From Akebia trifoliata (taxonomy: Eukaryota > Streptophyta > Magnoliopsida > Ranunculales > Lardizabalaceae), in the NCBI GenBank assembly GCA_017979445.1, contig CM030704.1, positions 17,467,658 through 17,531,657 on the forward strand: 64,000 nt of DNA. Reading direction: 5' to 3'. Shown here in pieces: positions 22,001 to 31,006 of the stretch; the stretch's first letter is position 1, and each line of letters begins with the position of its first letter. Under the pieces are notes generated by a model. The model had not been told where the DNA came from. It was given only the letters and a program-made list of their open reading frames with translations, and searched no databases. Position numbers and translations under genes: made by a program.

Positions 22001-24025
22001 ACCCTAACATGACTTTGAATCAATGAATCCAAATGCAAGTGAAATGAAAAGCCAAAAGCTCAATTGGAAGAATAAAACAAATAGCATTCTAATTGACTGA
22101 AAGACAGCTAAAGGGCTCACTCAGATAATATATCATCATTATCTAAGTCTTATCCGAAAGATTTGGGGTCAGCTAAATGAATCTTGTTCCTTCATTTAAT
22201 TATGTTAAGAGTCACGTCTTTCGCGATTAGAAGTGAGTTCATATTTGCTTTCACTACCTCAATTCATGCTCTTTTGAGTCTTCCTTTTGCTCTTTTAGAA
22301 CCTTCCAATTATTTTCCCTCTAACTAGGCCTTAATCGGCCTTTTGAATATGCCCAGACCATCTCAACCAACTTTATTTTAATCTATTGCCTAGTGGGGTT
22401 ATTTCTACATTTTCTTGAAACATTTATTTCTAAATTTATCTTTACTACTTTTTCCACTCATCCATCTCAACATCCTCATCTTTGCTAAGCTCAATCTATT
22501 GACATGATGCTTCTTTGCCGCCAACATTCAGCTCCATGAAGCATAGCTGGTCTTACTACTGTCTCATAGAATTCTTCTTTTAATTTGGTTGGTATGCGTA
22601 GGTCGTATAGTATTTCAAAAGCGCACCTCCACATTAATGATCCAACTTTGATTCTATGGGCAACAACTTCGTCAATCTCTCCATCCTTGTGCATGTTAGG
22701 GCAGAGGTAATGAAAATGGTTAATTTGGATACTTCTAGACCATCAATTTTACTAAACATTCCTCATCATGAATGTCAGCACCAAATTTACACTCTAACAT
22801 ACTCAATCTTGGTTCTACTTATTCTAAAGTCATTGGACCCTACTAATTTTAGCATTATATTGATTCCTAAAGTCTCATCAACTAATACTACATCATCTGC
22901 AAAAAAATATACACCAAGGTGTCTGCTCTTGAATATGAGCAGTTACTTCCTCTATTACTCAGTTTATATAACTAACAAAAATATTAAGATCACATAAAAA
23001 TGTTCAGTTCAATACTCTATAAACATAAAACAAAATTACTAAAACGAGATGAAATTAGATAGAAACATTCTTGCAATCTGCATACAACAAGTTCATTATA
23101 TAAAAAAACTGTTTTCTGCTAAGCAAGTGGGTTAGTGGTTCCTGGTTAGAAATTAGAAGGTGGAGGCGGGTTTTGAACCCAAGTTGTGGTATCACCAATC
23201 ATTTTAACCAACGTAGTAAGCTAGCACCTTGTTTCTTCTTCTTATTATTATTACATAATCAACCTTGAAATTCTATCGAAGAAATGCAAAGATTTTCCTT
23301 CCAAACAGATAATTCAATGTAACAACAAAGAAGATTAATTGAATGCAAATTTTATTTCCTTCCAAATAGAAAATTGAATGCCACATATCAGAAAAGCAAA
23401 TCTTAATTTGAAATCATAAAGCATTAACATTGGGACTTTGCAAAATAATAAAAACCAAAACAATTAAACCAAGGACGGATCAAATAATAAAAGGCTATTA
23501 AAGAAATTCTCAAGAACTGTATATTACCTCTCTAACAGGGCACCTATAAAACTTACGGCCTCGATTCTTCTCAGTGTTAGCAGTGAGAACCAAACAATCT
23601 CCCAATCCACAAGCGCAAGACTTATTGTCCACCAAATCATTAGCATTCCCTCCAGCTTCAACACAATCACGAGCCCAGTGACCTAATTTGCCGCATTTGA
23701 AGCAGGCGTTAGTCCCTCCATCTGCGAGTGCGGAGAAATTCTCAGCTACGACCTTTAGGGCTCCTTTGGATCTACTTTTGAGAGAATCGGAAGTGGTTTT
23801 TTGCCAGATAAGACTTCTGCTTCCTCTGAGAGCAGCTGTGTATGCGCCTTCTTCTTCTGTTGCTGCTGATCTGTTATTGGAGATGGATATGGTTTCGTCA
23901 ACATTGATGATCTTCCGTCGCTTGTTTGATAAAGCGTTAGCCTCTGCTGCTTCGACTAGAGAGAGAAAATCGTCATCAACCTCTACTGCGTCGTCTGCCT
24001 CCATCATCTCTCGTCTCTCTCCCAT
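12600..24025 (-). CDS. GRF zinc-finger / CCHC zinc-knuckle protein (three exons, 368 aa)
   Basis: The exons are 24025-23528, 21757-21560 and 13010-12600. All junctions are phase 0 with GT..AG borders, giving 368 residues. The N terminus is acidic with a basic NKRRK stretch (34-38, a possible nuclear signal). Then come a CCHC knuckle (C108-C111-H116-C121), GRF finger 1 (C137/C139, C162, C171-GFFEW), GRF finger 2 (C203/C205, C228, C236-GFFKW) and three knuckles at 275-288, 309-322 and 344-357. GRF fingers bind single-stranded DNA in proteins such as TOP3A and APE2; CCHC knuckles bind nucleic acid. Length and domain order fit the uncharacterised Arabidopsis At3g42860-type zinc-knuckle proteins, as I recall that family. 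Finger 2 has GQQFY where finger 1 has GRKFY. An alternative start is M7/M8. Function beyond nucleic-acid binding is inference. Confidence 0.88.
13011..14870. other. Intron 2, proximal part: no gene
   Basis: Intronic A/T-rich DNA. A GTGCCTACGTTCACG motif near 13231 weakly resembles the repeat fragment near 5178. A (GA)n patch lies near 14560-14580. No coding signal. Confidence 0.5.
14892..15089. repeat. Four tandem units of about 46-50 bp in intron 2
   Basis: Each unit starts ATAAAGTTG(G)AGGGGTATTA and ends in a purine-rich GAAAGGGAAGAG-type tail. The units are diverged from one another. Confidence 0.75.
15325..16372 (-). mobile_element. 5'-truncated L1-type LINE fragment (zf-RVT region) in intron 2
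   Basis: The 3' end is a poly-A tail (T run at about 15328-15340). Minus-strand frames give FVWGIKVPSKVSVFVW, a zinc-finger motif CLLCLREGETANYLLIHC, and ICWGIWKERNISIFEG. These are the zf-RVT and C-terminal region that follow reverse transcriptase in plant L1 LINEs. Several frame breaks make it a dead copy. No clear target duplication was found. Confidence 0.82.
16373..18439. other. Intron 2, middle part: no gene; unclassified repeat-like DNA
   Basis: The 18100-18360 segment repeats short phrases such as GGGTCAGC, GATTGGAGA and AACCACCT and may be old retroelement DNA. No domain is recognisable in any frame. Confidence 0.4.
18440..18875. mobile_element. hAT-type MITE (436 bp)
   Basis: The terminal inverted repeats are TAGGGCTGTCAATGGATTGG and ..CCATTGACAGCCCTA. 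Flanking octamers ATCATCGA (18432-18439) and ATCATCAG (18876-18883) match at 6 of 8 positions, as expected of an old 8-bp hAT target duplication. The interior is rich in GATCCGAT-type motifs and has no coding capacity. Confidence 0.82.
19125..19945 (-). mobile_element. Second L1-type LINE fragment in intron 2
   Basis: The poly-A tail corresponds to the T/A run near 19118-19165. A 141-residue minus-strand frame (19755-19330) includes CLLCKSSGESVTHLLNHC and FAIFWGSWLEQNCRVFQGEE, the zf-RVT zinc finger and the following C-terminal motif. The upstream part is frame-broken. Confidence 0.8.
20078..20210 (+). mobile_element. SINE-like dispersed repeat, copy 1
   Basis: It contains GCTAAGCAAG, a GTGATTAGTTCT segment that could be a decayed A box, GGGTTTGAACC (like a tRNA B box), GTAGTGGTATCA, and CTAAGTTGGCACCTT. 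The same ordered blocks recur at 23108-23235. A tRNA-derived SINE is the best explanation, but diverged ends leave it uncertain. Confidence 0.5.
20211..21559. other. Intron 2, distal part: no gene
   Basis: A 66-codon open frame at 20702-20902 has no recognisable domain and is probably chance. The rest is A/T-rich. Confidence 0.5.
21560..21757 (-). CDS. Exon 2 of the GRF/zinc-knuckle gene (residues 167-232)
   Basis: The acceptor is TTACCCAG and the exon starts ENGGCGFFEWCD, completing GRF finger 1. It then encodes a Ser-rich linker and the first part of finger 2, ending ..FYRCPANQ before the donor GTATGG. It is exactly 66 codons. Confidence 0.88.
22120..22975 (-). mobile_element. RTE-type LINE fragment in intron 1
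   Basis: Minus-strand frames contain the reverse-transcriptase core FFADDVVLVDET, FRISRTKIEYV, then KDGEIDEVVAHRIKVGSLMW and VVRPAMLHGAECW, followed by EMRMLRW-like residues. This order is typical of the C-terminal half of plant RTE reverse transcriptase. Frameshifts and stops separate the pieces. The 3' end lies near the GATGATATA tract at about 22125. Confidence 0.85.
23108..23250 (+). mobile_element. SINE-like dispersed repeat, copy 2
   Basis: It has GCTAAGCAAGTGGGTTAGTG, GGGTTTTGAACCC (B-box-like), GTTGTGGTATCACC and CTAGCACCTTG in the same order as copy 1, and ends in a TTATTATTATTA tail. It lies in intron 1 about 130 bp from the RTE fragment. Confidence 0.5.
23528..24025 (-). CDS. Exon 1 of the GRF/zinc-knuckle gene (residues 1-166)
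   Basis: It opens with MGERREMMEADD and ends ..FYRCPVRE, immediately followed by the donor GTAATA. It encodes the N-terminal acidic region, the first CCHC knuckle and the first two-thirds of GRF finger 1. Confidence 0.88.
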
Positions 24026-24734
24026 CCTGTTCTAACGTTATTTGTTTTAATGCTTTGTCCAGTTTTCCCGCATTTTTCATCATCGAGAGCGAGCCACGCT
24101 TTCTGGAGCGGTGGAGCCATCTATTGTCGGTCAGTTGGGTTACCCATAGATTTTTGTTTCTCACGAAATCAAAGAGAAAAATAAAAAACGTATTTCAAAT
24201 CATTAAAAAACCTTTTTGCATTTAAAAAAAATTAACAAGTTACAAATTTATTTCATTAGTTATAATAAATTATTATATTAAATGTGAAGAATATTATTGT
24301 AAAGCATTAAGGGATGACACGTGCCACATTGGGCTTATAAACGAAAAGAGAGCACCAAGGTCCTTTATCCAAACCCCAAACAAATAGGGATGGACTGATG
24401 ATGGTAAAGCTTGGATTAACGAGAAAACGAAATTTGACAAGTCGGATAAGAGAGATCATCACGACAAAGGAAGATTCAATCAAACAAATCCGGATAAGAG
24501 AGATCATCACGACAAAGGAAGATTCAATCAAACAAATCCTCGAAAAGTTAAGGATTTGGATATGACGAGAACAAAGATTTGTAGGAGAATGCAAGATCCC
24601 TAAATAGAAGGAATGGATACATATGGAATCAAGGGTAAATACACTCCTAGTGAAAGGAAACTAATAAAACGAATAATGATGAATTTAGAAAGAAGATCGT
24701 GAAAGATCATACGATTCGAATTCTATAAATACCA
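24026..24734. promoter_or_regulatory. Upstream region of the GRF/zinc-knuckle gene
   Basis: It spans from the ATG at 24025 to the Tekay LTR fragment. It holds the presumed 5' UTR and promoter, with no clear TATA box in a good position, and a perfect 48-bp tandem duplication at 24443-24538. No other gene is visible. Confidence 0.45.
24443..24538. repeat. Perfect 48-bp tandem duplication
   Basis: Units 24443-24490 and 24491-24538 appear identical; each starts CGGATAAGAGAGATCATCAC. Identity implies a recent event. Confidence 0.95.
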
Positions 24735-25253
24735 TCGTATGTTACAATATGAAAACCTTCATTATTGAACTATTTAGTTGATTACTTGTGCATGTATAAT
24801 TAGTTGTTAAAACGATGTTCATCCTACTGAGTAACATTTTTCCGTTACTCACCCTATCCTACATTTCAAATTATTCACTTGTTGATGAGCCTACACATGA
24901 GGAGTCACTCAAGGAGGTCCCCCTTGAAGGTTATTCTAAGGATTTGTAACCTCCATCAGCTTAAGGATTTTCTTAGTATTTTAGTAGTTGTATTTTAAGG
25001 AGTTGCATTTAGGACATTGTTATCGCGCAGTTTGTTTATGGATTATAGATTTGATGTAGTTGATTGATGATGATTAGTTTTCACTTTGTTCTGATTTTTA
25101 ATTTATCGGATATTCGTGTCACTATGTATATTTTTATTTCATAAGTATCATTGTCTATGATTGTTCTATCAGGATGTGCGTATATTTACCTCATACCTCA
25201 AGATTCTAATTGATGAATCCTCGAGATTTGTGTTGGAGTTTCGGGGTGTGACA
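24735..25253 (+). repeat. Truncated 5' LTR of the Tekay-like element
   Basis: It matches 44840-45379 at the 3' LTR, from ..ATCGTATGTTACAAT through CACTCAAGGAGGTCCCCCTTG to GGTGTGACA. The upstream 2.7 kb of the LTR is absent. Confidence 0.82.
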
Positions 25254-25574
25254 CTTGGTGTCAATACTCAATATTAATTCCGAATGGAATGAGAGCTCTT
25301 CTGTGTCTAGAGGTCTATTAGAGTCTAGATTGGAGAAAGGATCAAGAATAATAGAAAAGTCCTTAAGGGAATTAAGTACGAGACAATAGTTATTTGAGGA
25401 GTTAACGAATTGAACATAATTAAATGAAATACATTTGAATACATAAATACTTGATGTACAACTAGTACTCTGACCAGACTTTTGATGAAATATCTTTCAG
25501 ATTTGAGAACTTATAAAGATTGTTTAAATTGCAAATCTTATAAGGTGGTAGGCAAAAGTAGGCCAAACAAGATG

Positions 25575-26760
25575 ACCCGACTCACAGATGTAGAAACATC
25601 TGAGTCTAAACAACCAACATAGATGGAATTGATGGTTCAAGCCATAACTGTACTTTCCCAAAGTCAGACAAGATTGGAAGAGAGGCAAGCTAAAATGATG
25701 GAAGACCAACTGACTTTCATGAGATAGATAATAGGGATGTTGGGGGGATAGAACCAGTTGGGTGCACATACACTTGAGACTATCCCGGAGCAAGACATAC
25801 AACCACCCCCATTTGTAGAGATACTGAGAGGTATACAGATAATACGACCACCTTACCAAGGTCATGTAGGTACTTTTTTTAGAGAGTACAAGAGTATGGA
25901 GCCGGGCACTTTGATGGAACGACAGACCCTACCATGGCTAAGGAGTGGTTGCAAAAGTTTGACAAATATTTATGCACCACGGAATGTTTAGACACACAGA
26001 AGGTTTTGTGTGCCTCTTTCATGCTTCAAAGAAAAGTAGCACATTAGTGAACTTTGATAAAAGACAATAAATCAGGAATTCAAAATAGTAGGGTGATCTT
26101 TTAAATAAAGTTCCTAGAGAAGTATGTTCCCGTTAGCGCTAGAGACAAGAAGATGATGGAGTTTGATCGGTTGACATATGGTAACATGACAGTGAACTAG
26201 TATGAGTCCCGCTTTACTCAGTTGGCTCATTATGCTCCTCAGTTAATTTTCACCAACCAGATAAAAGTAAAGAAGTTTGTTAGAGGGTTGAAAATCACCT
26301 TCAAAAGTAGGATAGAAGCCTTTGAGATTATTAACTACTCCAAGGTGGTCACAAGAGCCCAAAGACTAAAGAAGGCAGATGAGGTCATCAATACGTAGAG
26401 TGTGAAAATGAAGACAATACCTCCATCGACTAAGAAGTAAATGATTCATAGGCCTAATAGTTTAGGGCAGCAATGGGCCAGTCAACCATAAGGTCATAGT
26501 AGTATTCAACCCCAAATATCAGCAGACCAGTACTTGTAGAGGGCAGTAGTACTAGTACAGGGTCGAGGTCATATTATTCGATCACAGAGTCAGATGACTA
26601 AAGGCCAAAGACAAACTTCGTGGCCTCAGGTTCAAATTGCCAGACCCCTACTATTGTCACAAAAGGCACTTATGGGTCAGACGAATAAGGAATCAATCAG
26701 ATGTTATGAGTGCAGAGAATTTGGATATAAGATAAAATAGTGCCCCAAGACCTCTAGTAG
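25575..26760 (+). pseudogene. Broken gag of the Tekay-like element
   Basis: Fragments in shifting frames include MTRLTDVETSESKQP, SQSQTRLEERQAKMMEDQLT, FLEKYVPVSARDKKMMEF, YESRFTQLAHYAP and KKFVRGLKITFKSRIEA. These follow the retrotransposon gag core order. The nucleocapsid knuckle at 26703-26745 reads CYECREFGYKIK then a stop, so the usual His and final part are damaged. Multiple stops show it is not functional. Confidence 0.8.
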
Positions 26761-26858
26761 GCATGTGACTCGATGACCCATGTTGGTGTCTATGTTATAA
26801 CACATGTTGATGCTACAATTTCAAAGGATGTCGTAGAAGGTATGATTATGTTATACAA

Positions 26859-27225
26859 TTGTTTAGCACATGTATTGATGACTCAAGTTCAACACATTTA
26901 TTTATATCTTCTAGCATGATAAAAAAGTCAGAATTATCCACAATAGACATAGAAAAGATACTTAAAATATTAACTCCCATAAGAAACAAGATAGTGTCAC
27001 ATCGTGTATGTAAATCTTGTATTCTCAAGATAAGAGATAATTTATTTGAATTGGACTTGACGGTCATGGAACTTAGGGATTTTGACATCATCCTAGGCAT
27101 GAATTGGGCAGCAGCATACCATACAGTTATAGATTTTTACACAAACATAATTAGATTTAGTGTACCAAAACAACCAAAATTCAAGTTCAAGGGATTCCGG
27201 AACTGTGTGGTCCGAATGATAGAAC
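26859..27225 (+). pseudogene. Aspartic protease region of the Tekay-like element
   Basis: This frame has IDDSSSTHLFIS where the family has a D-S/T-G active site. It then runs through LTVMELRDFDIILGMNWAAAYHTV, the usual C-terminal protease signature, to the point where the nested LTR begins. The active-site Gly is replaced (DSSST). Confidence 0.8.
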
Positions 27226-28595
27226 TGTAAACACCCCATTTTTGCACTCGCCTGATTAATCAATTCGTCAATCCGATCGCGACGATTCCCAATGATGGAT
27301 GATTATTCCAATGCTCTATTTTGTTACTAGATATGTTTCAGAAATTCGGATGAGGTATCTCAACCTAACAAATCTGTAGAAACCATGCTAAGCTAGGAAA
27401 ATATAACCCCAAAAATATAGAAATCATCATCTTGCAGACAAAAAGAAGCTTTACGATAAAAATCACAAAAAATTATCAAATTATCAAAAAATCCTTAACA
27501 TCAAAACATCTTTAGAGCCCCCTTACGCTTAGGAAAACTCATTCGAATACATAAAACAACAAAATGAAATCAAAAAAACCATTTCGCCAATTTTCACCAA
27601 ATTCAAAAATATTACGAAAATGCCCCTCATAAGGGTTGATAATCATTTCACGCCAAAAACATTCATAAATAACACAAACCAATAATCCCATTGAATTCCT
27701 TACGAAAAATCAATTTCAAAATATCCCGGAACATCGAAAACCGACTTGAAACGCAAAAATTCTTTTCGGGGGTAAAACGATAATTTTCTAATTTTTAATT
27801 TTTAATTTTGAAATTAATAAATAAAATATTTAAAAATCTAAACCAAATCAATCTTATAAGACTAAGTCAAAACCCTAATCTAAAGAAACCATGTCAGTCT
27901 CATAAGACTTAAGTCAAAACCCTAAAAGAAACCTAATCAAATACTAACTGTACCCAAAAAACTCTATAAATAGAGAGTCTCCACAACCTAATTTAGTAAG
28001 TCAAAGAAAATCCTAAAAAAAGTAGGTCAAAAAGCCTTCCTAACTTTCCCAAAATCATAATTTTGAAGCCTTAACCCCTTATGTATCATCCAAACCCTAG
28101 TTTTTGTTCACAAACACCTAGAAACTCTCCACAAAATACCCAGAGATCCATAAAAAAATTTAGGAAACACTCAGATTTAAGAAGGAAGTACTTCATCTTA
28201 GAGATTTGAAGCGGATCTAGTGACATAAACAAATCAAGGAATATCTTACGAAGAACCAGTCTACTAGTTCTAAGGGAACGACTTATTGCGATCATATAGG
28301 TATATTTTCCTTCTATCTTTTTTATTTGTTTTATTTATTTATTTATTTTAGATTTTTATTTAGCAATGTAATCTTCTTGGAAAATAGTAGAGACTAGCTT
28401 TACCGAGCGGGGTTGGTGCCTAACACCTTCCAACCCCGTAATGTGATCCCTTGACTTAGTTTCTTTTTGTAGATTAGTTATGTTTATCCATTTTGAGCCG
28501 ATGCTCAGTTCCTGGACCGTAATAACTAGGTGACAACTCCCAAACCTCAAAATTAAAAGCGGATCCGCATACCCAGCGGATTGAAGGCACTTTCA
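27226..28595 (+). repeat. 5' LTR of the nested Tat/Ogre-like element
   Basis: It begins TGTAAACACCCCATTTTTGC and ends ..GGCACTTTCA. A TATA-like CTATAAATAGAG lies near 27963. A stem-loop around GGTGCCTAACACC (near 28411) is shared with related LTRs. Confidence 0.88.
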
Positions 28596-28614
28596 GTGAC
28601 GACTCCACTAGGGA
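28596..28614 (+). other. Primer-binding-site-like sequence
   Basis: TGACGACTCCACTAGGGA directly after the LTR resembles TGGCGACTCC-type sites of Tat/Ogre elements. I recall these being assigned to tRNA-Arg; that assignment is from memory. Confidence 0.55.
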
Positions 28615-28939
28615 TTATTAAGGATCAGATTTGAAAAACTCTAAGTATGGGAAACATTGCCAAGACGACCTAGTTTTTATTTATTTATTTATTTTATCTT
28701 TAGTTTTTAGTTGTTTGTTTTTTTATCATTCTTCTTGGCTCAATTATTAATCACTTGTTTGGATTTTGAATATTTTGTTTTGGCATTTTTTTTTATGGTT
28801 CAATCTAGGGTCATTTTGGGATGACCATAAATAATGAAATATTCAAATTGACATATGAATTGAGGATGAAATGATAGTGGTTGGGATAAGAGTTATAGAA
28901 TTTTTTTCTTAGATGAATTTTTTTTAACACGTTAATATC

Positions 28940-29268
28940 AATAGGTAATAAGTTGTGAAAATAAATTATTTGTGAGTGATGTGGTAAGAAATAAATAAAT
29001 TATTATTTTTAAATGTTGTTCGTGATGAGGAGAGGATTCTAAGAAAAAATAAAAATAAAATCGAAAAAAAATTATTTTTAAGCGTGGTGTGCTGTTAGTA
29101 GAAAACGATTTTTTATTTTTCATCTTCTTCTCAAATAAATTATTTGTGAGTGATGCGCTAAGAAATAAAAAAATTACAATTTTTAATATTATTTGTGATG
29201 AGGAGATGATTCTAAGAAAAAAATCTAAAAAAAAATCATAAAAAAAACTATTTTTTTTTCATGGGGTG
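28940..29268. repeat. 174-bp-offset tandem duplication interrupted by a solo LTR
   Basis: The phrase AAATTATTTGTGAGTGATG recurs with an offset of about 174 bp (about 28964 and 29138). The second copy is broken at GGGTG by the solo LTR and resumes at 31007, where CCATAGCAAAAACG matches the corresponding part of the first copy. Confidence 0.75.
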
Positions 29269-31001
29269 TGAAAGCGCCCTCGATCCGCGGGGTGCGCGGA
29301 TCCGCTTTTGACCCTTGAGGTTTGGGAGTCGCCACCTAGTTATTGTGGTCTAGGAACCATACTGACTCTAACATGGATAAAAAGAACTAATCTACCATAA
29401 AAAATCTGAATTCGGGGATCAAGTTACGGGGTTGGAAGGTGTTAGGCACCAACCCCGCCCGGCCAAAGCCGGTCTCTACTAAATTCCCAAGTAAATTACA
29501 TTGCTAAAACCTAGATAAGAAAATAAATAAAAATAAAAGGTTTACCTTTCCGATGGCAAGGACTTGGTTCCCTCAGATCTGACAAAAAGAACTCATTGTA
29601 CCGTGCTCCCTTGCTTCGTTCTGCTTCCGGATTTGACTTCGGATCTCCGAGGCAAGGTATCTCCTTGTTTTTGAATCTGAACTCTTCAAATTCGTTGCGG
29701 ATTTAGGGATGTTTTTAGAAGGCTTTTGGGTGTTTTCTAGACTAAAATTGAAGGAGGGATGTTAGCTAAGGAGTTGGGGCTCCAAAACTAGGGTTTATGG
29801 GGGGCTAGGGGAGCTTCTAGACCTACTTCTCTTAGGGTTTATAATTTGATACGAAAATAGGGTGTGAGCACCTCTATTTATAGATGTTTTTAGGGGTTGA
29901 TTTTGATAGAGTTAGTGTTTAATTAGAGATCTTTTAATTAGAGTTGTGTTTTAATTTGACTTGTTTTAGGTAGAATTGTGTTTTAATTAGAATTATTTTA
30001 AGTAGAATTGTGTTTTAATTAGAATTGTTTTAGGTAGAATTGTTTTTAAGTTAGAACTCTATTTGATTGAGTTATTATTTAATTATAACTCTATTATGAC
30101 TTTTGGTCTTATTTGATTGACTTTTAATGTTTTGACTTTAGTCTTAATTGATTGACTTTTAATATCTTGACTTTAGTCTTGCTTAATTGACTTTAATTTT
30201 GACTTCAGTCTCACTTGATTGACTTTAATACCTTGACTTCAGTCTTGCTTGATTTACTTTTAATTTTTGGAGAACCCCCCTCTAAAATATCTTTAATTCT
30301 TTGGACCCCCAAATGGAGGGGTCCTTAAAGAAATATCCCACGAACCCTCAACAATTTTGCCTGAAAGTCCGATTAATCGATTTTTTAGGTTCAAAATTTT
30401 AAATTAATTTCATTAATGTTTAAATTTAATTATTTAATGTTTTATTTATTAATTTCGAATTTTTTAATTATGAAAATTGTGAAATTACCGTTTTACCCCC
30501 GGAGAGGACTTTTCACGTTTTAAGTCGGTTTTTAATGTTCCAGGATGTTTTAGAATCGATTTTTCATAAGAAATTCAATGGAAATATTAGTTTTTGTTAT
30601 TTATGAAGTTTTTTGTGTGAAATGGTTGTGAACTTTATGAGGGGCATTTTCGTAATTTTGTCAAATTCTGTTAAAATTGGTGAAATGATTTATTTGGTTC
30701 CGATTTGTCATTTTATGTGTTTGAGGTTAGGGGTATTTTGATAATTTGGTAATTTTTAGTGATTTGTATCGTGAAGCTTCTTTTTGGTCTGCAAGATGAT
30801 GATTTCTATGTTTTTGGGGTCGTACTTTTCCTAGCGTAGCGTGGTTTCTAAGGTTTTGTCAATTCGAGATACCTCATCTGGATTTCTGAAAAAAATCTGG
30901 TAACAAAGTAAAGCAATGGAATACACATCCATCATTGGGAATCCTTGCGATCGGGTTGACGAGTTGATTAATCAGGCGGATGCAAAAATGGGGTGTCTAT
31001 A
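29269..31001 (-). mobile_element. Solo LTR (about 1.73 kb) with perfect 5-bp target duplication
   Basis: Read on the minus strand it starts TATAGACACCCCATTTTTGC and ends ..ATCGAGGGCGCTTTCA. GGGTG flanks it on both sides (29264-29268, 31002-31006). It closely matches the plus-strand copy at 45625-47350. No internal domain remains, so unequal recombination between its LTRs is the likely origin. Confidence 0.9.
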
Positions 31002-31006
31002 GGGTG

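Noticed and set aside
23688..24035. 115-codon plus-strand frame
   Set aside because: Antisense shadow of exon 1.
28596..28614. tRNA gene at the primer-binding-like site
   Set aside because: Only the short complement to a tRNA 3' end is present; no cloverleaf.
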